DNA of 64,000 bases from contig JAKNDB010000087.1 of NCBI GenBank assembly GCA_024305405.1, positions 5,582,501 through 5,646,500 on the forward strand. Reading direction: 5' to 3'. Below the pieces are notes generated by a model, which saw only the letters and a list, made by a program, of their open reading frames with translations, ran no database searches and was not told the DNA's origin. A program made the position numbers and the translations under genes. This document shows positions 1 to 11,700 of the stretch, one piece after another; the first letter of the stretch is position 1, and each line of letters starts with the position of its first letter. The stretch is from Dirofilaria immitis (Eukaryota; Nematoda; Chromadorea; Rhabditida; Onchocercidae).

Positions 1-2004
1 TCATTCAAAAACTTTACGAAAAATTCCATTGAGATGTTCCATATATCGAAAATTCAATTGAATACTTTGAGTCTTAATATTTGCCATGACAGGAGTTAAA
101 TAAACAGTGCGAACTTATGTTCTATGTTAACTAACTTTTCATATGTCTTCCGTCTCATAACGATGGGAACGCTTGGTAGATGATAACGATCGAAATACTT
201 CTCCGTAACATAATTTTTACAAACAGTATTTTCAATCGCAATATAAAAGAAATTCATAGAACCTAAGTCTTCTTCACATTCAGCAGCTCGCTTGCATGCA
301 TCACGCTTATAAGGGTTTTCTGCACATGCTCCATATTTATCGATCATTATGTATCTAAAATGATATTTTTGAAAAAGTTCTAGAATTGATCACCATATAT
401 TCCAACTAATGTTTCCTTTCCGACGTTAAAGGGTAGCATCGGAATGATCATGGAATTTAAGAACGAATAATCATAGAGTAAAAACTCAAAGCAATAACAA
501 AAACTATGTATACTCAGTTATATTCTATTGAAAATTGAAATTTCTTTGAAGGACTGAAATTTCTGATAGTTGAGAAAAACAATAAAACTCACTTTCCAAG
601 TTTCTCAACAGCTAATTCTCGTTTTGAAATTGTATTGCAATTAGATACCAACCAAAATATTGCATTAGTTTTATTTTCCAATATTGTTTTTTTCATCATA
701 AGGCAAGTTCTCGGATTTGAAACCATGTAGTTTATTCATTTCGGGACTAATCCAATAACCCCCATATACCCATGGCACGTCTGAATCATGTCGATATGTC
801 ATTGTCCAGTTGAAAAAGTCATCTGGAAAAAGCCACTTTAAAATTATGCTTCTAGCGAAACGAAAAAAAGACAGAAACAAATGATAGGAACAAGGACGCA
901 TAATTGAATTTTTGAATTTCCTATTCCTACTAATAATGTAAGATTGTAGGAAAAATTGTTAAATGCTCAAATCTTTTATAATCTACTTAGCACTACAATT
1001 ATATTTTCATTCACTGCAGGTGAGAATTTTGCTATATGAATAATAACAAAGAAAAACGAACGAGGAGCATGTAGGGTGTTCCTTTGCCATAGTTTATAAG
1101 TTGGAGGTGCTTCTACCGTTAAAAATACGTAACGTTGTGATGGAGACCTCCTTTTCGGTAAATCATTCAAGCGAAAATCATCAGTCATAAAATGGAAAAT
1201 AACAGCATCAGCGTCGCTGATCAAAGCTCGATCTGCCGTAAGCACACATTTAGCCTGAATGAATACTCGAAACCATAAATCAAGCATTTCTTTGATGTGT
1301 TCTAACAACAAAACATGCTAATATATTACATGTTAGCATCATCAACAATAAACTCCTCATTAATGAAGAAGATTCAATATTAAATCTTGACAAAATCAAA
1401 GTCATCAAGCCAATAAAAGGATGCTATTGCTGATTCAATTCATCCTAAAATGGAATAAAAAAATAACGATACCTTCTCCATTGATTTGGCTTGCAGCCTA
1501 CCACTATTGCTTGATGAGATCCAAGCTGCCCAAACAACAGATTATTATCAACCCAGTGGGCACCCAGGAAAAAGAAAGTTTCATAAACTTGCTTATTGAA
1601 ACCTGGGATAAAACCCTCATGTCTACAATCTTTCATCAAACTCTTTCAATTCCGGATAGATAAAATCATCACTATTTCTCTGGAACTGCTACACTTCTCT
1701 CGCAATTTCCAAAATCTTAGATGGTCACTTTTTATAATGTAAAATTGATCAGATCGCTTACTTTTAAATCAGGACATTCATTCATTAAATGCAGATGATT
1801 TCCAGGTAACGCGTTAAAGAAAGTTGTCCACATAAGCATTATCTTTTGTTTTGTTTTTACTGGTTGCTGTTGCTCATGTGAATAAGTGATAGTCCGAAAT
1901 ATCTTATGGTGAGGGAAAAATATGCTCAGTACTACTCTCGAAATGACAAAATAGAAAAAGCAAATAGTAATAAGGCCAGTAAAAAGTCGAAAATGTAGTT
2001 GCAT
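1..2004 (-). CDS. Alpha-1,3-fucosyltransferase (GT10), spliced, 3' end uncertain at window edge
   Basis: Golgi type II membrane enzyme of family GT10, expected to transfer fucose from GDP-fucose to N- or O-glycans. Exons read as 2004-1762, 1254-1062, 822-593 and 354-136, with phases that agree. The start ATG at 2004 is followed by a short cytoplasmic stretch and one hydrophobic segment (about residues 10-30, LITICFFYFVISRVVLSIFF), as expected for a Golgi signal anchor. The catalytic half carries the family signature FYIAIENTVCKNYVTEKYF, and the acceptor half contains FFNWTMTYR and YGGYWISPE. Exon 3 changes frame at a run of seven A (687-693): removing one A joins LPYDEK to NAIFWLVSNC. A last exon may lie in 1-100, where an open frame ends with a stop at 1-3, but the typical C-terminal residues are not clear. 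Family assignment is secure; the exact paralogue is not known. Confidence 0.88.
1473..1602 (-). other. Exon-like segment inside intron 1 of the fucosyltransferase gene
   Basis: This 130-base segment lies between the first two coding exons. It is preceded by a good acceptor (TTTTATCCCAG), followed by a donor-like GTATCG, and open for about 43 codons (contains FFLGAHWVDNNLLFG). Its length is not a multiple of three and the flanking exons join in phase 0 without it, so including it would shift the frame. I do not recognise the peptide. It could be a cryptic or poison exon, a remnant of inserted DNA, or chance. The opposite strand is also open for 80 codons here. Confidence 0.2.
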
Positions 2005-3290
2005 CGTTCCTAAATAATATATCAGCCGTCGATACTGCAATTTTTCTACAACGCATGTGATTTGACTTGATCTAATTAAGAAACAAAAATATCGAAAATC
2101 ACATGACAAGTCACACATTTACCAAGTGAAGGGATAAAGCAAATAATTTGACTCAATTATCAAAATTAACAAAATAAAATCAAGACAATATAAAAACTGC
2201 ATGTTCTCAAACAACTAGCATTTCGTAATCTGTTCTCCCCACAAAAATAATTCCCGTATTAGATTTAAATCTCTTCAAATTTCAAACTAAGCTTTTATTA
2301 CCACTTCAATATGTAGTGGAGGTTTGTTTTAGATACAAATCTTACCATAATAAATAATAATGACAACTGATAAAAATTTATTCACAAAAGATTCTGTTTA
2401 TACACTTTTCAAAGTTTTCAAGCCGAAAGTTTCCACAGAACTTCTCATGACAATAATAGAAAGTAACCAAAATTTTATGCCAAGTGACAAGGAAAACAGC
2501 TTTTAATAATCTTCATAGTTATAGTTCATTGTATTCATAAACAATCCTAGCTTACAAAAAATAGTTGTCGAATCAAACTAAAAGGCAGTTATCGAATCAA
2601 ATTAAAATACTGCTGTTGTAACAACTTTCACTATCAGCGGTATTTCATAAAATTTGCCTTTTCTCTTCTAAGAACTTTACTCATTGAATTGCTGCTATCC
2701 ACAAAATCCCATTGATCATATCTGAAATGGGAACAACATAAAAAAATAACATAAAGGTCTAAAAAATAATTATTGTGAATGATGCTCACCAAAATGCTTT
2801 AAGAGACAATATCTTTCACATGTAAAATAAGAAAAATGATGCCTAAAAGTTAGTTTTTCCACAATTTTTGCAATCACATGACCCATCATAAATCACTAAA
2901 AATTTTCAAGTTAATAACACGGAAAATTTGATCTATCATCGATTGTAAAAATGGACGTAGAGTGCAGGAAGTGAACATTGTCCATAATCTTTCATTCATA
3001 TCTTTCATAAATGAATTCTAAACTCCAAATTCAAGAAATCAGTACAAGGTATTAATACTACATATGATTTTAAAATTCTCCATAACTAAACACTTCGGAA
3101 AAAAATACTACAAGCCTTTCCACTAGACCGATATCCTTGTTTTATGTTTTTATATATAAAACTACTATGCACATTTTAACAGGATATGAAAATGTTTTTA
3201 TTGTAAAGTTGCAATAAACTATTAAGATAATCGCTAAACCAAATGCGATTCGGCACTGTACCAATTAATTTCGTTTGAAATTTTAAGCAA
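2005..3290. other. Intergenic, no gene seen
   Basis: About 1.3 kb of AT-rich sequence between the start of the fucosyltransferase gene and the end of the GPATCH3 orthologue, both on the minus strand. I see no open frame with a recognisable product and no RNA gene. It should hold the fucosyltransferase promoter and the GPATCH3 3' untranslated region. Confidence 0.5.
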
Positions 3291-6200
3291 TTAATGCAAT
3301 ATTAATATGTACTTTGTAGCGATTGTATGATTCTTCGGTTTAAAAAAACCAGTTCGTTGTAGTTTTTCACCTCGATATCCCAAACCACTTCTTTCATTGC
3401 TTGTTTGAGCACTGCCAACTTCTTCTATCTCCACTGACACAGTTTCGAGACGTCCCAAGCTGTGAGGACCAAGACCTAAACCGGGAGACCAGCCGTAGCT
3501 GAAATGAAAGATTAAATTCGTGCGCACAAATACATAGTCCTACATAATGATAACTGTTCCACTTAAAACTTGATAATATATTAATTTATGAATTAAGACC
3601 TTTTCATAATTTTACTGCCGATTCCCCTTGTGTGTATCTCAAATTGACCGAAATTAATAACAGGTGAAGGCCAATCGATGCTTTTATAACACCTTTTCCT
3701 CCTTATCTTCTTGAAAAGTGAATGTATAACTTCACCTGATCTATAAAGAACGAAATGAAACAAATACAAAAAGCTCTTTATTAATTTGAATAAATTAATG
3801 GTTCATTTTTCAATTCTACAAGTGTCCATAACTTAAACGTAAACACGCTTCTATCAAATATTACGTAATTATTCTTTATGAATTTTCATGAAAATGTTAA
3901 CTTGTGGTACAATAACTCCATAAGCCAGCAAAGGCAAAGAAAAAAAACAAATTTTTAGAAATTTCATTCACTAATCATTATTTTAATCAATAACAACACC
4001 GACAGGAGCATAAAGATCAAAAGAGAAAGAGTTAAATTCATGTCGAAACAAAAAAATTCTAAAAATATTTAAAAAGTCTTTTTCTCACTCCAATTTTGAT
4101 CTTCTCTCATTGCCACTGACTGTTTTGCATCCAAATCACCATCTTTTCGATCATAATAAATAGAATAATCAACATTCCAATCATCAACCCATTTCCAGTC
4201 GTTATCAGTTCCTTCCTCTAATTCTTTCCAAAAAAATGAATCTGTATACCAAACAAGACCTGGTCCGCCTTTCTCCCATGTCACCTTCAAAAAGTTGATT
4301 TTCTTACTGCAATTTATGGTTTCAACCATAATTACAACAGAAAATTGAATATTCCTCAGTTAGAATATGATCCATACGTGTTCCGAAATACTTGTAAAAC
4401 TCTACTTCCTGCTCTGTCTCATATTTTCTTGGCTTGATACGTTCTTGCTCCGTAATATCATCGTGAAGAGTTTCATGACTGCAATAGATTTACTGCGCTA
4501 AAAAGAGTATAGCAAAAACATATGATTATATTTGTTTAATTAATAGAAAATTAACAGAATTTGAATGCAAATCTAAATGAAATCAACTTGCTAAATTATA
4601 AACTTCTAATAATACAATTTAAGCGAAATCTAAGAGCAAATGACACCATTCCTCCGAAAACTAGAATCGAAAACCCTTACCGTTCCCACTCTTCACAAGA
4701 GTCATCATTTTCCAGTCCATTATCATCTTCTAATCCAAATTTATCAACTATTTCTTCTGGAGTGCACAAATTTAGATCTGGTGATGAAGAAGTAATTTTT
4801 CCTTCTGAAAATAGAATAAAATGAAATCTGCTAAAAATTTCAAAAACAAGACATTCTATATCCAGAAAGTCCTAATGATTTGTCTAAATTATTATTTGAA
4901 ATGGTTGTAAGTCGGAAAGCTTTCATTTTCACAATTATCTCAAATTTTTAAATATGCATAAAAATGGATCAATAAATTGCGCCTCTGCAACCTACGACAA
5001 TACCTTCATCATTTTTATCGTATCTGAAACAAACAGCGCCGTACTTGCCTATCCATTTTTTTGTTTTAATATCCAGTTTTGTAAGAACAGTCGGTGGCAA
5101 TTTGCAAAGACGAATCTAAAACCAATCTATAGCAAATTAGAGAGATCGAAATGAGACGTTCACAGTATGTGGAAAAAACCTGTATCACTCAAAGAATTTA
5201 AATATGCAGAAAAACCAGAATCAAAATGCTTGAAAAATTTGCATCTATTATAGTGGGCAATATCTTGTATAAAATATCTACCTGTTCAAGGAAATATTTT
5301 GTTGGAGTACCAACGTTTCCAAATGGCATAAGACTTGGTGGTCTGAGTTCAATAAAGGAACGAAAATTTAAATTTGTCGACATTTGACTGCTAGTATTCG
5401 ATACCTGGAAACGAACAGATGATGCGAATATTAAGCATGAAGACTAGAGAAAACTATCCCATATAGCAATTCCAAGCTTAAGAAAAAAACTGGTAAATAT
5501 AATAAAAAGTGAAGCCAAAATATTGTTTATAATTGAAACTGATATGAAGTATTTAGCGATAAGTACTATCATAACTGTCAAGAAAAAATGCCAGATCAAT
5601 ACCAAAACCATGCAAAAAACATAAAAGTTTTGTGAAAGATGCGCATTGTGATGTTTACAACAACAATTATATATAGATGAACTGTCGACATCCATTTGAT
5701 GAGAATGAAATTACAGAAATATTAACTGCAATAAAGCAACTGGATGATTTCATTAACAAACCTCGTAAGCTTTCAAAGGGAAAATAAAACACATAAGCGG
5801 CATTTGAAACCCTTCATTATCAATCCAGAACTTCAGATGATAATATTTGATGCATGCATCTCGATCCTCTTCATTCTTAAATGAAATAACGCAGCAAAAA
5901 CGTTCATATTTTTGGAAGTCGTCGGCTCATCTTCGTCATTATCAATCTAGAATAAAGAATTTGTTTCCTTCATGTTCCAAAGAGTCATGAAATTAAAATC
6001 AAACCAAACATTTTTTCAAATGTAGCTTACATGTACTTCGGGTCGGTGTCGGTAATGAAAACAGTGAAATTGTCCATTCTCGACAGAGTATGAGAAGAAA
6101 TTCCGCAAGTGTTTTGCATGATAAGCTTTCGGAATATTGCGGACAATCGCATAAGCTTCAAAAGATAGCGGTATTTTACAAATGTTTTCGGTGCGATCAT

Positions 6201-6468
6201 CATCTAATGAGCAAAAATGAACTGAATCTTCGACAACTTCTATGAGAACTTTTCTCAAAGAACTTAATAAGGTGATGCATCCTTCCTCAATAAAACGAAA
6301 ATACCTACATGAAATTGAACAAGCAGAACGAAACTCAAATCAATAAACATATAAGATCTCGAATTAAGCAATAAAAGTAAGTCCAAAGTAAAAAATACCT
6401 TGCATTGATAGTGCATCTTTTTTAGTATGAAGCGTAATTCCAGTCTGCATTTTTTCCATTTTGTTCAT
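3291..6468 (-). CDS. GPATCH3: G-patch domain-containing protein 3 (GPATCH3) orthologue, spliced
   Basis: Nuclear G-patch protein; the family is thought to act with RNA helicases, but the nematode role is unknown. The order of conserved blocks matches animal GPATCH3. An N-terminal block reads YAIVRNIPKAYHAKHLRNFF and CFHYRHRPE (about 6030-6180). Next comes CCVIS...KFWIDNEGFQMP (5760-5900), then SLMPFGNVGTPTKYFLE (5290-5370), then an acidic part followed by EEWERHETLHDDITEQER across a splice site at 4478. After that come GGPGLVWYTDSFFW and DWNVDYSIYYDRKDGD (4100-4290). The C-terminal G-patch is HTRGIGSKIMKRYGWSPGLG...RSGLGYRGEKLQRTG (3330-3690), ending at a stop at 3291. The first exon is uncertain: I propose ATG at 6468 (MNKMEKMQTGITLHTKKD) spliced to an exon near 6275, giving an N-terminal extension absent from the vertebrate protein. 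A later start is possible. Confidence 0.85.
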
Positions 6469-6789
6469 CTTCAAATTATGCAGAAAAAGTATTTTCGAGT
6501 AATTAATTCAAAAGCCCCAATCATTCATCATTTCATTATTCTCTATTCATAATTGCATATATATCTAAGTTATAAGCCATAACATCATAGATGGTCATTT
6601 TTAATCAGCAGTCAATTCGTCCACTTAAAATAAATTTTTGTATGAACGTGTAAGACGAAGGACAAGGATTGCCTGAAGTTGATGAAATGTCGAAAATTAA
6701 TTATCATGAAACTGATCACTGGAACGGCAAATATCCATGTAATCAGTTCGTTAGATACAATTCGTCATTGAATTATTTAGTCATTCTTC
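6469..6789. other. Intergenic, no supported gene
   Basis: About 320 bases upstream of the proposed GPATCH3 start. A few acceptor-like motifs occur on the minus strand, but I cannot build a coding exon from them. Probably promoter and 5' untranslated sequence. Confidence 0.4.
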
Positions 6790-7740
6790 TTATATCGTCA
6801 TCACAACTTCAAATCTAATTATTTTAATACGAGGAATAAATGTGTACAAATCTGATAGGAACGACCTGATTCCAATCTGACGCAAATTTAAGAGCAGTAG
6901 ACATCCGCTGTGGTTGACAACTTCCCAGTCAACTATTAAGACATTTGCTTCCATTTCATTCCTTACAAACCATCGTCTCAAGAATCATTATTCAAATAAC
7001 AATCCAATATGATTTCAATCCTTATCACGACCAATACGATACTGCAGGTTTTGTTCAAATAAGTTGCAATGTTGACGATTCAAAATAGATACATTTAGAA
7101 ACGTAAGCTTTATTCGAAGCTCAAAAATTATTTCCCTCTTAAAATTCTAAAAAAATATGAAATCCCACCATAAAACCAATCTTCACACTTTGAGAAAATT
7201 TTTAGTAGGGAGTATAAGACTACCTAATTCAACGAAAGTATGGGCAAGCATTCCTTGACAAAAACACAAGGAATTAGAGATAAGCAATAAATCATTTCAA
7301 AAAAATTAACGCTATATTCTTAGAATTACTTCAGCAGTCACTGATTCCAGGATGTAAGCCATTATGAAGTCGCTAAGTCGAAGAAGTGTAACATGATAAT
7401 GTGCTTTATTTCCTTTATTAAAAAAAAAAGTCGTGGTCTTAAAACTTCCAACAGATCCTAAGTGACCGTTCACTTCATATTTTGAAGCAAGCGAATAATG
7501 ATTAGTATCGATATTGGATGAAGAATTTTAACGAAATTATCATTTCTTTTAAATTAGGATAATTTTTGATGACTAAGTTCTGCTGTAATTAAAGCAATCT
7601 TTTGCAGCATAGCAACCAAGAAGTGGAGCTTGCTAGCATTTATAAAGAAATTTGTTTATAAAACATTCTATCTTACCAGATGATGGTAATCTTGCGAAAA
7701 GTTGATAGTTATCCCAAGCTAAATTTTCATCTAATCCTGA
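6790..7740 (-). pseudogene. Unassigned cluster of exon-like segments; gene or decayed gene
   Basis: Several minus-strand segments look like exons but do not join cleanly. A 60-base piece (7736-7677) lies between TTTGTTTCAG and GTAAGATAG and reads LDENLAWDNYQLFARLPSS. A second (from 7628) continues in phase as APLLGCYAAKDCFNYSRT. An open stretch of about 70 codons (about 7535-7318) contains KAHYHVTLLRLSDFIMAYI, and a short piece near 7240 reads GMLAHTFVELG. The last (6981-6870) reads EANVLIVDWEVVNHSGCLLLL followed by NLRQIGIRSF; NVLIVDW with a downstream NxRxxG recalls the pancreatic-type lipase fold, but that is weak. No GxSxG was found. Given the indels elsewhere in this window, a real gene broken by sequence errors is as likely as a pseudogene. 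Confidence 0.3.
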
Positions 7741-8046
7741 AACAAAGCCATAAATTCATCAACTTCAGTCCCGAAAAAGTAGCTAGATGATTGGGTTTCA
7801 ATCTATTTTTTTAAATTTTATTCAGTGCTTTATTTGAAGCGATCAAATAATGTCAAAATATTTCAATAATCGCCAAGTGCCAATGATTAACAAAAAGATA
7901 AAAAAACAGAAGTTATGAGAAAATTGCTGGTACCTTTCATATTTCAAGTATTCGAAAAATGTGAGAGTCAATACAAAAATAACACAAAAAGATATATTGG
8001 TGCCTTAGGTAACTTTCACAATGTTTGACGATAGCAAACTAATGAA

Positions 8047-8196
8047 ATGGCGACGAAAGAAAAAGCTCGTGGCGGTATATTTAATGAGATGAAAATAAGA
8101 GACCAACATGAAAACGAAATTCCAAACGAACAGAGGATAAGATATAAAAGAAGGGAATATAGAAATTTGAAGAAAATATTAAAGAAGAGGAAATAA
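8047..8196 (+). CDS. Small basic open frame, 49 residues, doubtful
   Basis: An ATG-to-stop frame of 49 codons begins MATKEKARGGIFNEMKIRD and ends in a lysine/arginine-rich tail. It lies between the unassigned exons and the ROD 3' end, on the opposite strand to both. A further open stretch follows a good acceptor (TATATTACAG at about 8391), but I see no donor that links them. A-rich sequence gives lysine-rich frames by chance, so this is recorded as a possibility only. Confidence 0.15.
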   Translation: MATKEKARGGIFNEMKIRDQHENEIPNEQRIRYKRREYRNLKKILKKRK

Positions 8197-8795
8197 GTTA
8201 TAAAGGTGTCTGAAGTTTGACTTCACTCGAAAATAAAAAATTCTGCAACTTTTGTAAATCGAAATGTTTTAAATCATGCGATGTTATTTTTTATTGCGTG
8301 AGAAAGTAAATGAAACTGATTACGATTTGCAGGTATTATATGTACAAGCATCTTAACATAAATTTTATTTTATTCTTTTTTTATATTACAGAAACATGTT
8401 TAGAATTTGCAAATAGAAGAATAAAGAAGCGATATCAAAATATGTTTAATTCATGGTTTGCAGCTTTCCACAAACTGGCAAAATTCAGTAATGCAGTGGA
8501 GATGTTAGATACTAACTGTTACCAACTAATTCATAATCACGAATTTTTATTAATTTAATTACAGTTATCTAAAATAATTGCTGTCTAATCATATCCTATT
8601 TCATTTCATTAATCAAGCAATAGAATAATCTGAATTAGTACACATAACTAGAACCAGAACACAAAGGTCAATTTTGCTAAATTACTAGTTGTTACTTTAT
8701 TAACGAAAAATGGAAAACGAAGAGCAATACATGAAGCATAATATTTATAGAAAATGAGAAAAAATTCAAGAGAAATACTACCGTCTTAAAAATCA

Positions 8796-11700
8796 TCACT
8801 TCCACTTCAGTGAAAAGTCAAGATTCGAACGCGTAGAACTTTCAAAGCAATTTTCCGAGTCTTCTTCAACTTCCTCCTGCAGAAATTTATTCTTAGTGAG
8901 CGCTTTAATTTATAGTTCTTACCTAATACTTTTTATAATCTTTTATACACTAATAACTGGGTTCGATTCTCATGTACTTGAATTCTAAAACTTTCATAAA
9001 TGAAAACTGAAAGGGCAAAAACTTCATTGGGAAATATCACATACCGCAACTGTTGACGATGCAAGCGTCAATAAATGATGAGCAACAGGAAAATACTTCG
9101 TTGCAACGAATCTAATAATGCATTAGCTGAATCTCCATATTCCACTGGGCAACTAAAAGTGAAAAAATATGTCTTCGAACTTTTCTAATTCTGTCAAAGG
9201 AACATAAAGTATTTTCAATGCAATAAGAAAGAAAATAAAAGAAATTACCTTAAAGAAAATAAAAGAAACTTATCAAACCGCTGTTTTTGTTGGCATTTCC
9301 TTTTACTGAAAAGCGATATATACCAGTAAAACAAAAAAAAGAAAATATATATATATATATATATATAATTCAAATTAATTATTTTTGAAAAAACAAATTT
9401 TTGAATCCTTTTTACATGAAACATACCTACAGATGAAAATAACCATTGAGCAGCATATAACCATTTTTGCTCAATATTCTTTATATGGGACAGAACAGTA
9501 TTATTAGTTGCGCAATATTTTAATAGTTCGATGAACATATCAAATTTCCTTTCGAAATAAAGTTTGGTTAAAAGCAAATCGATCATGGATGGCTCCACCA
9601 ATTGAAAATCAATCATTACAGATGTCATAAACAAAGCGAGCTACAAAAAATGAAAATTTGGCTGGATATTTGACTAAATAGTCAGTGTCGTGAATATGAG
9701 TTTGATTTCTTTCCATTGACTGTTTTGTGTTATCTCTTCAATTTTGTTTTTAATCATCTACCATTCCCATTCATTAGCTATAAATAATTGTTACTGAGCT
9801 TACTTGCGGTGTTTGTCTGCTATTTTTCACCAGCGATTTGAGCAAAACGATTTTTTCTGCTGAATGGAATGTTTCGATGTTCAAGTCAATTTCGCACTCG
9901 TCAATCATTCGAGAATACAACATTACTTCTAACATTGAACTAAATAATTCTGAAGTTTTTATACTTTCTGGGAGTTCAATAGATAAATTTAAATAAAATA
10001 GTCCTACAAATAAAATTATGTTCCCTCAGATAAAATTAGTTATGTTAAATTTATCAAAAGTTTTCAACAGTTCTAATTCTATATAAATTATTCTGGAAAT
10101 TTTAATGAGTATGTAATTAATATATGGCAGATAGAAAATGTCTCAATTCATCAATTAAAAACAAAGTGTGTTACATATTTACAAACGTCCTAATTAATAA
10201 AGTTATGTTATGACTCATGCTGCAATGAGTCAATCATCCGTAATTGTTTCATTCCAACCCAGAATTTTGTTATAATTAATCAACGTCAGAAACCAAGAGA
10301 ATTGTTAATAGTTGGCTTACCAGACATTATTTAAATCGCTTTTCATAAATTCTGGAAACTGTTCAGATTGTAGTAAGCGCAACAAGCAACAAACACTACG
10401 TATTTTGCTCCTATGTGAACCCTGAATTACATGTTATGCATATTAAACGATTGCATCGAAATGATTAATTGTTGCATCAAATGCAAGAATAAATTTTCCA
10501 AATTTTGCTATCTATAGATTGAATCTTAATTTAATAATTCAGTAACTCAAATCAGTATAACAACCAAAATAATGCTAGCAGTTAAACGTCGAATCAAACC
10601 TGTCGATAGATATTCGTAAGAGTATAAACTGCTTTTTAGAAGTCCGTAATCGTGATAATTGTACAACTCTGAAAACTTGGGAAGTTACATCTTGCTGAAT
10701 TCTATTCACGTTAATGGTACCTTTAGGAAATCAATTTAACATTCCAAATTATAGCATGAAAAAGAGAACAGAAGAGTGCTTCACAACATGCAAATCATAT
10801 CTACACTTGATTATGATATTATGCCTTAGAAAGTAATGAAAAAAAGACTTAGTTTTGATCAATTTATTTTATTCTATTTCATTATCGGCATAACACGTAT
10901 AATACAAACATTTTATCACAGAATTTCAAACCTTGAAACTATAGGGTCCGAATACGGCAATTTGTAAACTTCCTCATCACTTTCTTTCATTGCTATCGAC
11001 ATTAATGGTTCAGCATTTGAATTTGTCTACAATATTATATTTTACTAAATATCATATATATTTCACTAAACCTATAATTTTCAGTTCAGCAACTACATGC
11101 TATCGCCAACTTAAATTACTCACATTTTGCATGTTTTCCAAAGTTACAATAAGTATTTAACTGACTATTTCACCCACTTCATTAAAGAGCACAGGTTTTC
11201 AACATTCCATTCAAGCCACTGCTTGATGATCCTATCCTGAATCGTATCCAGATCCAAAGCAAGAATATCAGCAAGTTCAACTGTACATGGAATCTTGTCA
11301 TCTTGAAAACAAAACAATGAACTGAACAATTTGTTAATAGTACTTCGACACTATCAGAACTAACTATCACTAAAGTCGAGCGAAATTCTAACTGAAACAT
11401 AATCAAGAGTAATTACGCTAGCAGAAAATCAAAATCCTGGTTGAAACTTGACAGTCAAAAAAGAGGAAAAAATGATACCAATTTCTTTGCAACTGTTCCA
11501 GTCAATCTCATTCACATATATGTGCTCGATAAGATTTTGCGGTGTGGATAACAGATTTAATGTTTCTGCTTTCAGCAGTCCATATTTCTTAAGCACAAAT
11601 TCGATATTATAACTTTTGTGAGCATCTTTCAAATTCTGAAGGAAATACTTCAAAAAGCCAATATCGCCGATTTCTTTCTGCAACAAAATTAAACCTTCAT

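Noticed and set aside
8941..8985. GGGTTCGATTCTCA resembles a tRNA B box.
   Set aside because: No A box or cloverleaf arms at the right distance on either strand; the region is 3' intron sequence of KNTC1.
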